A DNA stretch of 64,000 nt, taken from the NCBI GenBank assembly GCA_017744355.1, contig JAGIBK010000005.1, positions 186,001-250,000 of the forward strand, written 5' to 3'. A program made the translations under genes and the position numbers. Shown piece by piece: positions 36,838 to 45,524 of this stretch. Position 1 is the stretch's first letter. Every line of letters starts with the position of its first letter. A model generated the notes under the pieces. The model saw only the letters and a list, made by a program, of their open reading frames with translations, did not search any database and had not been told where the DNA came from. Origin of the DNA: a bacterium (GTDB lineage Bacteria > Cyanobacteriota > Sericytochromatia > S15B-MN24 > UBA4093).

Positions 36838-37746
36838 GTGAAGCCGAGCGTCCGTCTAGCCACCGAATCCGATTGGCCGCGCCTTGTGGCCCTCCTGGCG
36901 GCAGGCCATGGTGGCAACGGCTACCACGCAGCCGTCTACCAGCGCTGGCACGCCGAGTGGCCGCAAGTGCTCAATGAGTTCGAGGCCCTGCTCATCGTCG
37001 AGACCCCACGCGGGCTCGCGGGCTTCGCCGGAATCCAGCGCCACCCCATCCCTTACACGGCGGGCCTCTTTCGAGCCCTGGCGGATCACTTCCTCGCCCC
37101 TGACCTGGATCCGGGCGAGGCGATCGTCGCGTTGGTCGACGGCCTCGCGGAGTGGGCGCGCGAGCGGGGTTTTGCCCGGGTGACCCTCAACATGGAGCCC
37201 CAGGAGGCCGATTTGCTGACGGCCCTGGCGGAGGCGGGGGGCTTTCCCGAGCGGGTGGCCATGTTCACCAATCGCTTCCCCAACGAACCCCTGGATCCGA
37301 CCATCCGCCCCATGCGCGACGAGGAGGCCGACCAGGTGGCCGCCATGGGCGCGGAAGTGGCCGCGTACCTCGCGACCTTACCCGGCTCCTTGCCCTCGCC
37401 CACGGGCGAGGCGCTGGTCGACCTGACCCGCGAGGGCTACAAGGAGTACGGGGAAACGCGGCCCCATGCCTTCTTCGTGGCCGAGCGCGAGGGACACCTG
37501 GTGGGCTTTGTCTTCGCCGTGGTCGAGCCCCCGGACGGGGGCCTCATCTACGACCTCTACGTCATGCCTGCATGGCGGCGCCAGGGAATTGCCCGAGCCC
37601 TCTACCGGCAGGCGGCAGGCTGGCTTGTGCAGCAGGGCGCCGAGTGGCTCACCCTGTCGGTCTACGCCCTGAACCGCCCCGCCTACGAAGCCTACGAGCA
37701 GTGGGGCTTCTTCCCGTTCTTTGTCGCCTGGGAGCGCAATCTCTGA
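36838..37746 (+). CDS. GNAT family N-acetyltransferase (two-domain)
   Basis: 302 residues from a GTG with GAGGAAAG upstream; the open frame extends far upstream, but over the antisense aldolase gene. The C-terminal half is a clear GNAT domain with the acetyl-CoA loop MPAWRRQGIARALYRQA and the usual NRPAYEAYEQWGF helix-turn. The N-terminal half (RLATESDWPRLVALL...GLAGFAGIQ) has a second, degenerate GNAT-like fold. Substrate unknown. The last 24 bases of the gene, including the stop, are repeated 47 bases downstream. Confidence 0.85.
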   Translation: MKPSVRLATESDWPRLVALLAAGHGGNGYHAAVYQRWHAEWPQVLNEFEALLIVETPRGLAGFAGIQRHPIPYTAGLFRALADHFLAPDLDPGEAIVALVDGLAEWARERGFARVTLNMEPQEADLLTALAEAGGFPERVAMFTNRFPNEPLDPTIRPMRDEEADQVAAMGAEVAAYLATLPGSLPSPTGEALVDLTREGYKEYGETRPHAFFVAEREGHLVGFVFAVVEPPDGGLIYDLYVMPAWRRQGIARALYRQAAGWLVQQGAEWLTLSVYALNRPAYEAYEQWGFFPFFVAWERNL

Positions 37747-37793
37747 AGTGCTCCTCTCGTCGCGGTTGCGTCGCCTGGGAGCGCAATCTCTGA
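37723..37793 (+). repeat. 24-bp direct repeat at the end of the GNAT gene
   Basis: The sequence coding VAWERNL plus stop (37723-37746) recurs exactly at 37770-37793. The second copy is non-coding but in the same frame relative to its own stop. Confidence 0.8.
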
Positions 37794-37892
37794 GGGGACA
37801 ACGGCTGATCTCGCCGAAAGTAACCCACGTCTTTTGGCGGATCCGCACGAGGTCTGATGAGGCGCGGGGCCCTATGATAATTGGTATGAACC

Positions 37893-37930
37893 GACCCCCT
37901 CGGCGGCGCCGCCGGGGGGGTCACCTTTTT
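37893..37930 (+). terminator. Rho-independent terminator
   Basis: A 15-bp self-complementary stem of 37893-37922 (one G-T pair) followed by ACCTTTTT. It closes the GNAT unit. A TATGAT box at 37873 lies just before it, so a leader/attenuator arrangement for the subtilase gene is also possible. Confidence 0.75.
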
Positions 37931-37968
37931 GGGGGTGAGGCCCCTTGCTCCGGGGAAATAGATCCTTT

Positions 37969-38003
37969 AAACTCCTCTTAATATTTTCATAAAAGAGGAG
38001 TTT
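37969..38003 (+). promoter_or_regulatory. RBS-sequestering leader hairpin (possible RNA thermometer)
   Basis: AAACTCCTCTT (37969-37979) pairs perfectly with AAGAGGAGTTT (37993-38003) across a 13-base AT-rich loop. The 3' arm contains the whole Shine-Dalgarno GAGGAG (37995-38000), eight bases before the ATG at 38009. The fold would block ribosome entry until melted or opened. Confidence 0.6.
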
Positions 38004-38008
38004 GAGAG

Positions 38009-39235
38009 ATGCAACGCGCTCGTCTTGCCATCGCTGCCCTGGCCCTCGTCCTTGCCGGCTGTGCCGCCGCCCCTTCCATCACGGGGGCTGGGGGTGAAGC
38101 TTCCCGGATTTCGGGCCAGGCGATCGCAGGCGAGCACATCATCCGCCTCAAGGCCGGCGTCTCTCCCTCGGCCTACGCTCGCAAGCACGGCCTCCAGCTG
38201 GTCCAGGCCCTGGGCCTCGGGATGCATCTCTTCCGCGGCGAACGCGCCCTCTCGATCCTGGAGGCGGACCCCGAGGTGGTGTTCGCCGAGCCCAACCGCA
38301 CCATCCAGCTGCCCGCGCTCAAGGCGCAGCCGGCGCCGAATCCCTCGACCCGCGCCGCCTCGCCCAACGACCCGCTCTTCCCCGCCCAGTACGCCCCGGT
38401 CATCACCGGCGCCGAGAAGGTGTGGCCCAAGCAGAAGGGCTCCGCCGAGGTGATCGTGGCGGTCATCGACTCGGGGATCGACGGCACCCATCCCGAGTTC
38501 GAGGGGCGTCTGTTGCCCGGCTACGACTTCAGCGAGAAGCAGGCCGTTGCCGGCGGTGACCGGGACGGCTACGGCCACGGGACCCACGTGGCGGGCGTCA
38601 TCGGGGCGCGGCAGGACAACGGGGTGGGCGTGACGGGGATCGCCCCCGGCTGCAAGCTCTTGCCCGTGCGGATCTTCAACAACTCGGGCCACACGACCGA
38701 CGGCGCTTCGACCGCGGCCATCATCTGGGCGGTGGACCACGGCGCCAAGGTCATCAACGCCAGCTGGGGCAGCCCCTCGGACAGCGAGGCGGGCCGCGCG
38801 GCCATCAAGTACGCCCAGGACAAGGACGTGGTCGTGGTGGCGGCCGTCGGCAACACCGGCAAGGAGTGGGACCCCAGCTACCCCGCGGCCTGGCCCGGGG
38901 TCGTGGCGGTGGCGGCGAGCAACGACCAGGACGGCTGGGCTTCGTTCTCGACCTGGGGGGACTGGATCACGCTGGCAGGACCCGGTGATGCCATCCTCTC
39001 GACCTATCCGCTCTCCAAGGGAAACGGCTACCGCATCATGTCGGGCACCTCGATGGCGGCCCCGGCCGTCTCGGCGGTGGCGGCCCTGGTGCGCAGCCAG
39101 CACCCCCAGCTCTCGCAGGCCCAGGTCATCGAGCGCCTCTACGCCACGGCCCGGGACACCGTCATGACGGGTAAGGACAAGTACGTGGGCCACGGCCGCG
39201 TCGACGCGCTGCGCGCGGTGCTCGACCCGCTCTAG
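38009..39235 (+). CDS. Subtilisin-like (S8, thermitase-type) lipoprotein protease
   Basis: 408 residues. The lipobox LVLAGC gives Cys18, so the protease should be membrane-tethered outside the cytoplasm. A short propeptide-like region follows (AGEHIIRLKAGVSPSAYARK, then EADPEVVFAEPNRTIQ), as in inhibitor_I9 prodomains. The catalytic triad is complete: Asp in VIDSGIDGTHP near 153, His in GHGTHVAG near 193, and Ser in SGTSMAAP near 348; the oxyanion Asn is in AAVGNTG. Domain order matches thermitase-like subtilases. Translation may be controlled by the leader hairpin that buries its RBS. Confidence 0.92.
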   Translation: MQRARLAIAALALVLAGCAAAPSITGAGGEASRISGQAIAGEHIIRLKAGVSPSAYARKHGLQLVQALGLGMHLFRGERALSILEADPEVVFAEPNRTIQLPALKAQPAPNPSTRAASPNDPLFPAQYAPVITGAEKVWPKQKGSAEVIVAVIDSGIDGTHPEFEGRLLPGYDFSEKQAVAGGDRDGYGHGTHVAGVIGARQDNGVGVTGIAPGCKLLPVRIFNNSGHTTDGASTAAIIWAVDHGAKVINASWGSPSDSEAGRAAIKYAQDKDVVVVAAVGNTGKEWDPSYPAAWPGVVAVAASNDQDGWASFSTWGDWITLAGPGDAILSTYPLSKGNGYRIMSGTSMAAPAVSAVAALVRSQHPQLSQAQVIERLYATARDTVMTGKDKYVGHGRVDALRAVLDPL

Positions 39236-39268
39236 ACGGGATGAGCAAGGCCTCGGGCCTGGTCGGCT

Positions 39269-40060
39269 TCAGGGGGCTTTCGAAGGGATGCGGGCCCAGA
39301 CGGGGCCCGCGGCGGTCGCCATCATCCCGAAGCGCTCGTAGAGGGCGCGTGACGAGAGGTTCGAGGCCTGGGTGGTGAGGCCCACGGCCTTGGCGCCTGC
39401 CAGGTGGGCGGTGGCGAGGGCGTCCGCCAGGAGGATCTTGCCCCAGCCCTGGTTCTGCCGGGCGGGATGCACCCCGATGGCCCCCAGGTGATACCGCTCG
39501 CCGAGCGGCTGGAGGATGGTGAAGCCGATCAGGCGTTCGCCCTGGCTCACGACGCGCACCATCGAGACTTCGAGGTGGACGGCCATTTCTTGCCGGCTGC
39601 GCTGGAAGGCGGCCGGGAAGGCGGCGCGATCGAGCGCCACCAGGGCCTCTAGATCGCGCGCCTCGGCCTGACGGACCGAGGGATGCTGCTCGAGCGCAGG
39701 CAGTGGGTCCAAGAGGTAGTACAGGAGCTCGTCGATGCGGGCGAAGCCGTGCGGTGCGAGGAGGTGCCCCTCGGTGCCCTTGGCGACGATCAAGGCGGAC
39801 GGGGGCAGGTGCGCGGAGATGCGCGGCCACTCCCGGGCGATCGCGGCTTCGAGCCCATGGGCGTCTTGGCTGGCCTGATAGAGCTCGATCAGTTCCTCAT
39901 GGGCTTCGAGCGGCACCAGCATGGCGTCGTCGCCCACGTAGGCGCGCTGGGGACGCGCCAGCACGTCCCGCTCCATCCAGGAGAGGGTGCGGCTGCCCGC
40001 CACACACCCTCCGTGGGGGAGGCGCCGCCAGCGCTCGGCGAAGGTCACGGACGCTTCCAT
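39269..40060 (-). CDS. GNAT family N-acetyltransferase
   Basis: 263 residues from the ATG at 40060; a longer frame to 40381 overlaps the zinc-ribbon gene out of frame and is rejected. The C-terminal GNAT domain (about 135-260) shows AIGVHPARQNQGWGKILLADAL as the acetyl-CoA loop and NLSSRALYERFGM at the end. The N-terminal half (PQRAYVGDDAMLVPL, ELIELYQASQ) is a second domain of unknown role. It overlaps the zinc-ribbon gene by 16 bases and is last in a deoC - zinc ribbon - GNAT run on the minus strand. Confidence 0.82.
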   Translation of the reverse strand: MEASVTFAERWRRLPHGGCVAGSRTLSWMERDVLARPQRAYVGDDAMLVPLEAHEELIELYQASQDAHGLEAAIAREWPRISAHLPPSALIVAKGTEGHLLAPHGFARIDELLYYLLDPLPALEQHPSVRQAEARDLEALVALDRAAFPAAFQRSRQEMAVHLEVSMVRVVSQGERLIGFTILQPLGERYHLGAIGVHPARQNQGWGKILLADALATAHLAGAKAVGLTTQASNLSSRALYERFGMMATAAGPVWARIPSKAP

Positions 40061-40458
40061 GGCAACCCCAATACGAAGTCGATGATCTCGAGCGCCGTGC
40101 GCACGAGGCCCTTGCCTTTGACCTGGGTGACGAGCACCCGCTGGATCTCGATCCCATCGAGCCACGTGCCCCCGCAGCGGGGGCACACGTCGACCGCCGC
40201 CTGGCCGAGCTGGGCGGGACGGGCCCGCTTGAGCGCGACCCCGCAGGAGGGGCAGTCGGGGACGCTGGTGATCCGCACCGCGGGGATCTTGAGGGTGGCG
40301 TACTGGTCGGCGAAGTAGCTCACGGTGGGCGACTTGAGGAAGGCGGCGAGCTCGCCGCGCGCAAACCAGTGGCCCAGGCACGCCGGGCAGCGATCCACCG
40401 CGGTGGCGCCGAGGTAGGTGCCTTCGAGGTAGGCGTCGTCGCAGCGCAGGCAGTGCAT
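40045..40458 (-). CDS. zf-TFIIB-type zinc ribbon protein
   Basis: 137 residues with two similar zinc-ribbon units. The first is CLRCDDAYLEG...CPACLGHWFARGELAAF; the second is CPSCGVALKR...CPRCGGTWLDGIEIQRV. Each has paired CxxC knuckles and the hydrophobic Gly-x-Trp-x-x-x-x-Glu/Ile pattern of the zf-TFIIB family (PF13453), small bacterial proteins of unknown function. The C-terminus is short and hydrophobic (TALEIIDFVLGLPW). It sits nine bases after deoC and overlaps the following GNAT gene. Confidence 0.85.
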   Translation of the reverse strand: MHCLRCDDAYLEGTYLGATAVDRCPACLGHWFARGELAAFLKSPTVSYFADQYATLKIPAVRITSVPDCPSCGVALKRARPAQLGQAAVDVCPRCGGTWLDGIEIQRVLVTQVKGKGLVRTALEIIDFVLGLPWKRP

Positions 40459-40467
40459 CGATGGTCT

Positions 40468-41151
40468 CTAGTAGCCCGCGGCGGCGGTCCCTTCACCCGA
40501 GGCGATCGCCACCGAGGCGCTCGCTCCGATCCGGGTGGCGCCGGCCTCGACCATGGCCAGGGCGGTTTCGCGATCGCGGACGCCGCCCGAGGCCTTGACC
40601 CCCATGTCGGGGCCGACGGTCCGGCGCATGAGGGCCACGTCGTGGACGGTCGCACCACCGGTCGAGAAGCCGGTCGAGGTCTTGACGAAGTCCGCGCCCA
40701 CAGCCTGGGCCAGGAGGCAGGCGGTGACCTTCTCGTCGTCGGTGAGCAGGCAGGTCTCGAGGATGACCTTGGTGATCACGCCTTCGGGGCAGGCGTCCAC
40801 CACCGCGCGGATGTCCTGCTGGACCCGCTCGGGCTGGCCGCTCTTGAGGGCGCCGACGTTGAGGACCATGTCGATCTCGCTGGCCCCGTCCTTGATGGCC
40901 TGCGCGGTCTCGAAGGCCTTGACCTCGGGGGCCGAGGCGCCGAGGGGGAAGCCGACCACGGTGCAGACCTTGACCTCGGACCCTGCGAGCAGCTGGGCGG
41001 CGAGCGCCACGTTGGCGGGGTTGACGCAGACCGAGGCGAAGACGTGCTCGCGCGCTTCGGCGCAGAGCTTGCGGATGTCGGCCTCGGTGGCATCAGCCTT
41101 GAGCAGGGTGTGGTCGATCATGCGGGCAAGAGGGAGTTCCTCGCGGACCAT
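40468..41151 (-). CDS. deoC: Deoxyribose-phosphate aldolase
   Basis: 227 residues from the ATG at 41151, with AAGGAG upstream; the frame opens at 41214 but without an RBS. It cleaves 2-deoxyribose-5-phosphate to glyceraldehyde-3-phosphate and acetaldehyde in deoxynucleoside catabolism. The Schiff-base lysine is Lys157 in FVKTSTGF, with the second lysine Lys186 in VKASGGVR, and IDHTLLKAD marks the N-terminus. No other deo genes are present; instead a zinc-ribbon gene and a GNAT gene follow. Full length for the short bacterial class. Confidence 0.95.
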   Translation of the reverse strand: MVREELPLARMIDHTLLKADATEADIRKLCAEAREHVFASVCVNPANVALAAQLLAGSEVKVCTVVGFPLGASAPEVKAFETAQAIKDGASEIDMVLNVGALKSGQPERVQQDIRAVVDACPEGVITKVILETCLLTDDEKVTACLLAQAVGADFVKTSTGFSTGGATVHDVALMRRTVGPDMGVKASGGVRDRETALAMVEAGATRIGASASVAIASGEGTAAAGY

Positions 41152-41628
41152 GGCAGGCTCCTTGTGTCGATGAGGCCCGGGCAAGAGGTGGCCGTCGGCT
41201 TCGCATGCTAGCACATGCCCGGGCGCTTGCGCAGCGATCGCCGCACCTGCGAGGCCGTTTGAAGAGAATGCCTGCCCGAAGTCGCGCTTGATTTACAAGC
41301 GGAAGCCTTGCTCGATTGTCAGTACTTGTATAGGTATCGCCTCTGAAAGCAGGGGTATGGGTGGTTCGTTGCTTCAGGAATGCGTTGCGCTTCTCAGGGT
41401 CAAGGGGTCTTCAGGGCTACGGCCGAGCGCAATGTGCGAAATATTGGACAAAAATTCACTTGATCCACATATGTTCAATATAAAGATTAGGTTCACCTGC
41501 CTGAGGCAAGGGTAAGTTCAGCCTTGAGCCGAGCATTCAATTCCCCTGTACCTTCAGCTTTGCGGTTCGACAAGGTTCCAGGGCTCGCGGATGGCGTTAT
41601 TGATTCACTCGACAGGAGGGGAGACGTG
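41152..41628. other. Gene-free leader of lipoprotein locus B
   Basis: 477 bases with a clear drop in GC from about 41280 to 41520, including AT-rich patches (AAATATTGGACAAAAATTC, CAATATAAAGATTAG). A 75-codon open frame here has no RBS and unconvincing composition, so I do not call it. The region probably carries the locus B promoter and a long leader. No repeat, tRNA or known riboswitch fold was recognised. Confidence 0.45.
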
Positions 41629-44538
41629 GTGCGTTTTTCGCGCGTATTCGCGCTGAGCCTCATGCTGGTCGGCTGCCACCTCCCTGCTGCGGTCAAGCAA
41701 CCCGTGGCGCCGCCCACCGGCGAGCGCGCGAGCGCACTTGATGCCCAGCGGTCGCAGGCCGACTTAGCGGTCGATTCGAGCGTCAAGGGGGTCGCGGCCT
41801 TCCCGCAGCCGCTCGCCGCCCAGGCCGCCCCCGGCCACGTGCTCAACCAGGCGGTCGTCTTCCTGGTGGATCCGGACACCCGCCTGACGGTGACGGTCGG
41901 CAAGACCGACGCGGCGGGCAACTTCACCCTCGCGCTGAACGACTACGTCCCGGATCCGGCCAAGATCTACCTGCTCGAAGCCTACAAGGGACTTGCGGCC
42001 AACGCCGCGGGCGCAGACGCCGCGCGCCTGCGGACCTTCCTGAAGTGGACGGGCAGCTCGTGGCAGAGCATCACGCAGGGCGGAGTCGTCCTCACCCCCC
42101 TGACGACGGCCCTCGCCCTGATGAACAGCCTCAACCCCGCCGTCACCCGCACGAGCCTGCTCGATAAGGTCAACGGCAGCGGCGCGCTGACCAGCCCCCC
42201 CGCGGGCTACACGGCGCTCGAGGTCAACGGCCTCGCCGGGGCCATCCAGCGTTACCTGGCGGGTGATATCGATCCGGTGTCGAGCGTCTCGGGCCTCGCG
42301 CCGGCCGTGACGAGCCTGTCGCCCGCGAGCGCCGTGCCGCTCGCGGCGATCGCCATCAACGGGACGGGCTTCTCCCCGGTGGCGGGGGACAACGTCGTCA
42401 CCTTCGGCGGTAACGTCGTGGGCGCGGTCTACATGGCAAGCCCCAAGCAGCTCATCGTCGTGGTCCCCCAGGGCGCGACGTCGGGCAACATCAAGGTCAC
42501 GACCCGCTCCAAGGACAGCAACCTCGTCAACTTCGTCGTCACGGGCGGCCAGGGGCCGGCGGGCTTCGTCATCTCGGACCTCTCGCCCAGCATCGCCATG
42601 CCGGGCGAGACGATCAACATCCTCGGCGCGGGCTTCAGCCCGACGGCGGCCGAGAACGTGGTGACCTTCCAGCAGGGGGGCGGTGGCACCGTCACGGCCA
42701 CCCCGACCCAGGCGGCGCCGCACAGCCTGATGGTGCAGGTCCCCGCGGGGGCCATCTCGGGCCCGGTTTCAGTCACGATCAACGGCAATACCACCAATCG
42801 CTTCTACTTCAACGCCATGACCCCCGTCATCACGGGGATCAGTCCCACTTCGGGTACCGTCGCCACCGCCGTCAAGCTCGACGGCCGCAGCTTCGGCTCT
42901 CAGGGCCTCCAGAGCGCCGTCCGTTTCAACGGGGCCGTCAACCAGGGCAGCATCGTCTCGTGGGGCACCAACCAGGTGGTGGTCAAGCCGCCGGCTCCTT
43001 CCTTGATCTCCAAGGTGAGCGGCCCGCTCTCCGCCGTGATGCTGACGGGCAGCGTGAGCCAGCCCTTCGGGAACTTCACGGCGAACGCCTCGGTGGTCGA
43101 GGGCTTCACGGGCGCGCCGGGGGCTGGGACCACCGCCTCCTGGACGGGCGGGATTCTGCAGGCGGGGGTTGCGGACACGGCCTTCACCCAGACCAACTTC
43201 AGCGCCAACACCAACACCGGCAACTTTGTCGCGAACGCCTCGGGCCTGACCGTCACCCCGGTCACGGGCACCTTCCCCATCGCGGTCAGCGGCTACCAGT
43301 ACGATGCCGGCACCAGCTACTCGGCGAGGACCCAGCTCGGGGTGGACGACGCTTACTTCTTCGCGCCGGGCACCTCGGCCAAGAAGGTGCGCCGCTACAA
43401 CCTCTACACCGGCGCCTTCGAGGACGAGACGGCCCTGAGCTACGGGGATGCGGTCATCTGGAACCCCAACAACGGCTACGCCTCGCTCGCCGCGAGCGCG
43501 TACCAGGCCTTCAAGCTCGGGACCACCTGGGGCGGGGCGGCCTTCACCACGCCGACCGATTCGAGTGCTACGAACCTGGCCAACTCCACCCACGCCATGT
43601 TCGCCACCGACGGCACCACCTACTACCACTACGACTGCGGCGCCGGCCACAAGGTGAGCCTCTTGAGCAGCGCGCTCGGCGATCTCGGATCCTGGCCCGG
43701 CGTGTCCTACGGCTGCGGCTCGGGTCCCGCCTCGGCGGCGGGCTTCACCGGCCTGAGCGAGGTCTTGACCAACCCGGGCAACGCCACCAACAGCATCACG
43801 ACCCTCGATCGCGTCAACGGGAGCAGCTGGAGCAAGAATGCGGTGGCGCTGCCCTTCGCGCTCGACGGGACGGGGGTGAGCGGGGTCAATGTTCCGCTCA
43901 TCGGCTCGAACGGCGTCCACCTCTTCGTCCTCGGGCGGAACCCGGGCTATAACGGCAACGCCATCAGCCTGTTCCGGTTCACCTACTCAGGCGGGGTCCT
44001 GACCCACCTGACCTCGGGGGGCAGCGCGACCTCGACCACGGCGGCGATCGCGTTGACCGCCAACTCGGTCTGGAACACGGTCACCTTCACCCGCAACGTC
44101 CCGGCGAACTCGAACTGCACCATCGACGTGCTGGACGGGACCTCGGGGGCGGTCCTGAAGAGCAACATCGCGAGCGGCGCGAGCATCGGGGACCTCACGG
44201 CGAGCTCCATCAAGCTCCGCGCGACCGTGAGCATGGGCGGCACCGGCACCGCCCCGACCGTAACCAACTGGTCGGTGACGACCCGCCGGGCCTACGCCGT
44301 CTCGCCGGCTTACGACAGCGGGACCAACTTCGCGACCTACCAGGCGCCGACCATCACCAGCAACGGGGCGGCAGTCACGCACTACACGATCACCTACTCC
44401 GACAGCGCCGATGGGATCGCCTGGGGGGCGGACGTCTCCAACTTCGCCACCTTGACCCGCCGCTACGTGCGCTTCAAGGTCAATCTCAAGCAGCCCACCA
44501 CCCAGATCACCGGGATCGCCCTTCCCTACCAGTACTGA
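41629..44538 (+). CDS. Large IPT/TIG-repeat lipoprotein (locus B, copy 1)
   Basis: 969 residues from the GTG at 41629, chosen because AGGAGGGG lies nine bases upstream and the resulting length equals that of the duplicate at 45525. The lipobox LMLVGC gives Cys16. A carboxypeptidase-regulatory-like N-terminal module covers about 50-215 (VFLVDPDTRLTVTVGKTDAA; NFTLALN; LLEAYKG; TTALALMN). Three IPT/TIG domains start near 228 (SPASAVPLAAIAINGTGFSP), 314 and 401. The region about 560-800 has repeated Gly/Tyr/Trp strands that look propeller- or lectin-like. The last 150 residues end in RYVRFKVNLKQPTTQ and PYQY, as in extracellular binding domains. Probably a surface-exposed, carbohydrate- or matrix-binding protein. 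Confidence 0.8.
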   Translation: MRFSRVFALSLMLVGCHLPAAVKQPVAPPTGERASALDAQRSQADLAVDSSVKGVAAFPQPLAAQAAPGHVLNQAVVFLVDPDTRLTVTVGKTDAAGNFTLALNDYVPDPAKIYLLEAYKGLAANAAGADAARLRTFLKWTGSSWQSITQGGVVLTPLTTALALMNSLNPAVTRTSLLDKVNGSGALTSPPAGYTALEVNGLAGAIQRYLAGDIDPVSSVSGLAPAVTSLSPASAVPLAAIAINGTGFSPVAGDNVVTFGGNVVGAVYMASPKQLIVVVPQGATSGNIKVTTRSKDSNLVNFVVTGGQGPAGFVISDLSPSIAMPGETINILGAGFSPTAAENVVTFQQGGGGTVTATPTQAAPHSLMVQVPAGAISGPVSVTINGNTTNRFYFNAMTPVITGISPTSGTVATAVKLDGRSFGSQGLQSAVRFNGAVNQGSIVSWGTNQVVVKPPAPSLISKVSGPLSAVMLTGSVSQPFGNFTANASVVEGFTGAPGAGTTASWTGGILQAGVADTAFTQTNFSANTNTGNFVANASGLTVTPVTGTFPIAVSGYQYDAGTSYSARTQLGVDDAYFFAPGTSAKKVRRYNLYTGAFEDETALSYGDAVIWNPNNGYASLAASAYQAFKLGTTWGGAAFTTPTDSSATNLANSTHAMFATDGTTYYHYDCGAGHKVSLLSSALGDLGSWPGVSYGCGSGPASAAGFTGLSEVLTNPGNATNSITTLDRVNGSSWSKNAVALPFALDGTGVSGVNVPLIGSNGVHLFVLGRNPGYNGNAISLFRFTYSGGVLTHLTSGGSATSTTAAIALTANSVWNTVTFTRNVPANSNCTIDVLDGTSGAVLKSNIASGASIGDLTASSIKLRATVSMGGTGTAPTVTNWSVTTRRAYAVSPAYDSGTNFATYQAPTITSNGAAVTHYTITYSDSADGIAWGADVSNFATLTRRYVRFKVNLKQPTTQITGIALPYQY

Positions 44539-44547
44539 GGTGGCACG

Positions 44548-45498
44548 ATGCGACACTTTCTCTTGATCTCGCTCCTTATGCTGCCTGGCTGCGCCGTGAT
44601 GGCTCCCGAGCCGCCAAGCGCCCTGCCGCTTTTCGGCCAGGTTTCCTTCCCGACCGAGCGCAGCGCCCAGGCCGACCTCAACGACGTCGCCGTCTCGGCC
44701 ACGGTTTCGCTGATCCGCGCGGACACCAACGAGACGGTCCACACCGCCCTGACGGACCAGAATCGCAAGTTCGTCTTCTCGTTCGTCAAGTGGCAGCCTA
44801 CCGTGGACGCGCTCTACTACCTGGAAGCCCTCAAGGGCCTCGGCTCGAACCAGGCCGGCAACGCGGTGATCCGGATCAGGACCCTCGCGCAGTACACCGC
44901 CACCGGCTGGCGGAGCCTCGGGGCGAGCGGCAGCGGCGTCCAGCTGACGGCGGGCACCACGGCCGTGACGATCGTCGCAAGCCACCTGGGGCCCGCTCAG
45001 GTGCCGCCGCTCGGCCTGCTCGGCAAGATGACGATCGGCGTGCCCGATCCGAGTCTCGTTCCCACGACGCCCGACACCCTGGACCCCACGGGGACGGGCA
45101 TCAGCAACGCGCAGTACCACGCCGTGTACGACCTGGTGGCGCGCGCCCTCGACCGGGACGCCGATCCCCTGGAGCGCGTCTCCTACAACGGTTCGACTTT
45201 CGCCATGAAGGCCTACGCCGTACCGGGGATCTCGGCCGTGGTGCCGTCGGCGGCGGCCATCGGGGCCACCGTGACCCTCCAGGGCAGCAACTTCGACGCG
45301 GTGCCTGCGAACAACACGGTCTTCTTCAACGGGGTGCCCGCCATTCCCGCCACGGGGAGCGCCACCCAGCTTGTCGTCACGGTGCCGGCGGGCGCCACCT
45401 CGGGTCCGGTCTCGGTCACCACCGGCGCCGGGCCGGCAGGGGTGACCCAGAACTTCTCGGTGATTCAGCCTCCTTCGGGCGTCCTCACCGCACTCTGA
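44548..45498 (+). CDS. Short IPT/TIG lipoprotein (locus B)
   Basis: 316 residues, nine bases after the preceding stop. The lipobox LMLPGC gives Cys15. The N-terminal module (about 28-210) is the same type as in the large neighbours and closest to locus C: GQVSFPTERSAQADLNDVAV here against GRVSFEPRAAQADLKDVAKA there, then a YYLEALKGLGSNQAG-type segment and TTAVTI. A single IPT domain closes the protein (about 228-305: AVVPSAAAIGATVTLQGSNF, then VPAGATSGPVSVTTG). It looks like a locus C protein that has lost, or never had, its C-terminal head. Cotranscribed with both duplicates. Confidence 0.78.
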   Translation: MRHFLLISLLMLPGCAVMAPEPPSALPLFGQVSFPTERSAQADLNDVAVSATVSLIRADTNETVHTALTDQNRKFVFSFVKWQPTVDALYYLEALKGLGSNQAGNAVIRIRTLAQYTATGWRSLGASGSGVQLTAGTTAVTIVASHLGPAQVPPLGLLGKMTIGVPDPSLVPTTPDTLDPTGTGISNAQYHAVYDLVARALDRDADPLERVSYNGSTFAMKAYAVPGISAVVPSAAAIGATVTLQGSNFDAVPANNTVFFNGVPAIPATGSATQLVVTVPAGATSGPVSVTTGAGPAGVTQNFSVIQPPSGVLTAL

Positions 45499-45524
45499 AC
45501 CCGGCGACGGGAGGAGGGTCTACG

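Noticed and set aside
41288..41515. A 75-codon open frame in the locus B leader
   Set aside because: No RBS, unusual composition and a low-GC non-coding look; more likely leader sequence.
44790..45524. Extension of the second large lipoprotein upstream to 44790
   Set aside because: It would overlap the 44548 lipoprotein out of frame; the ATG at 45525 has a strong RBS and a lipobox follows directly.
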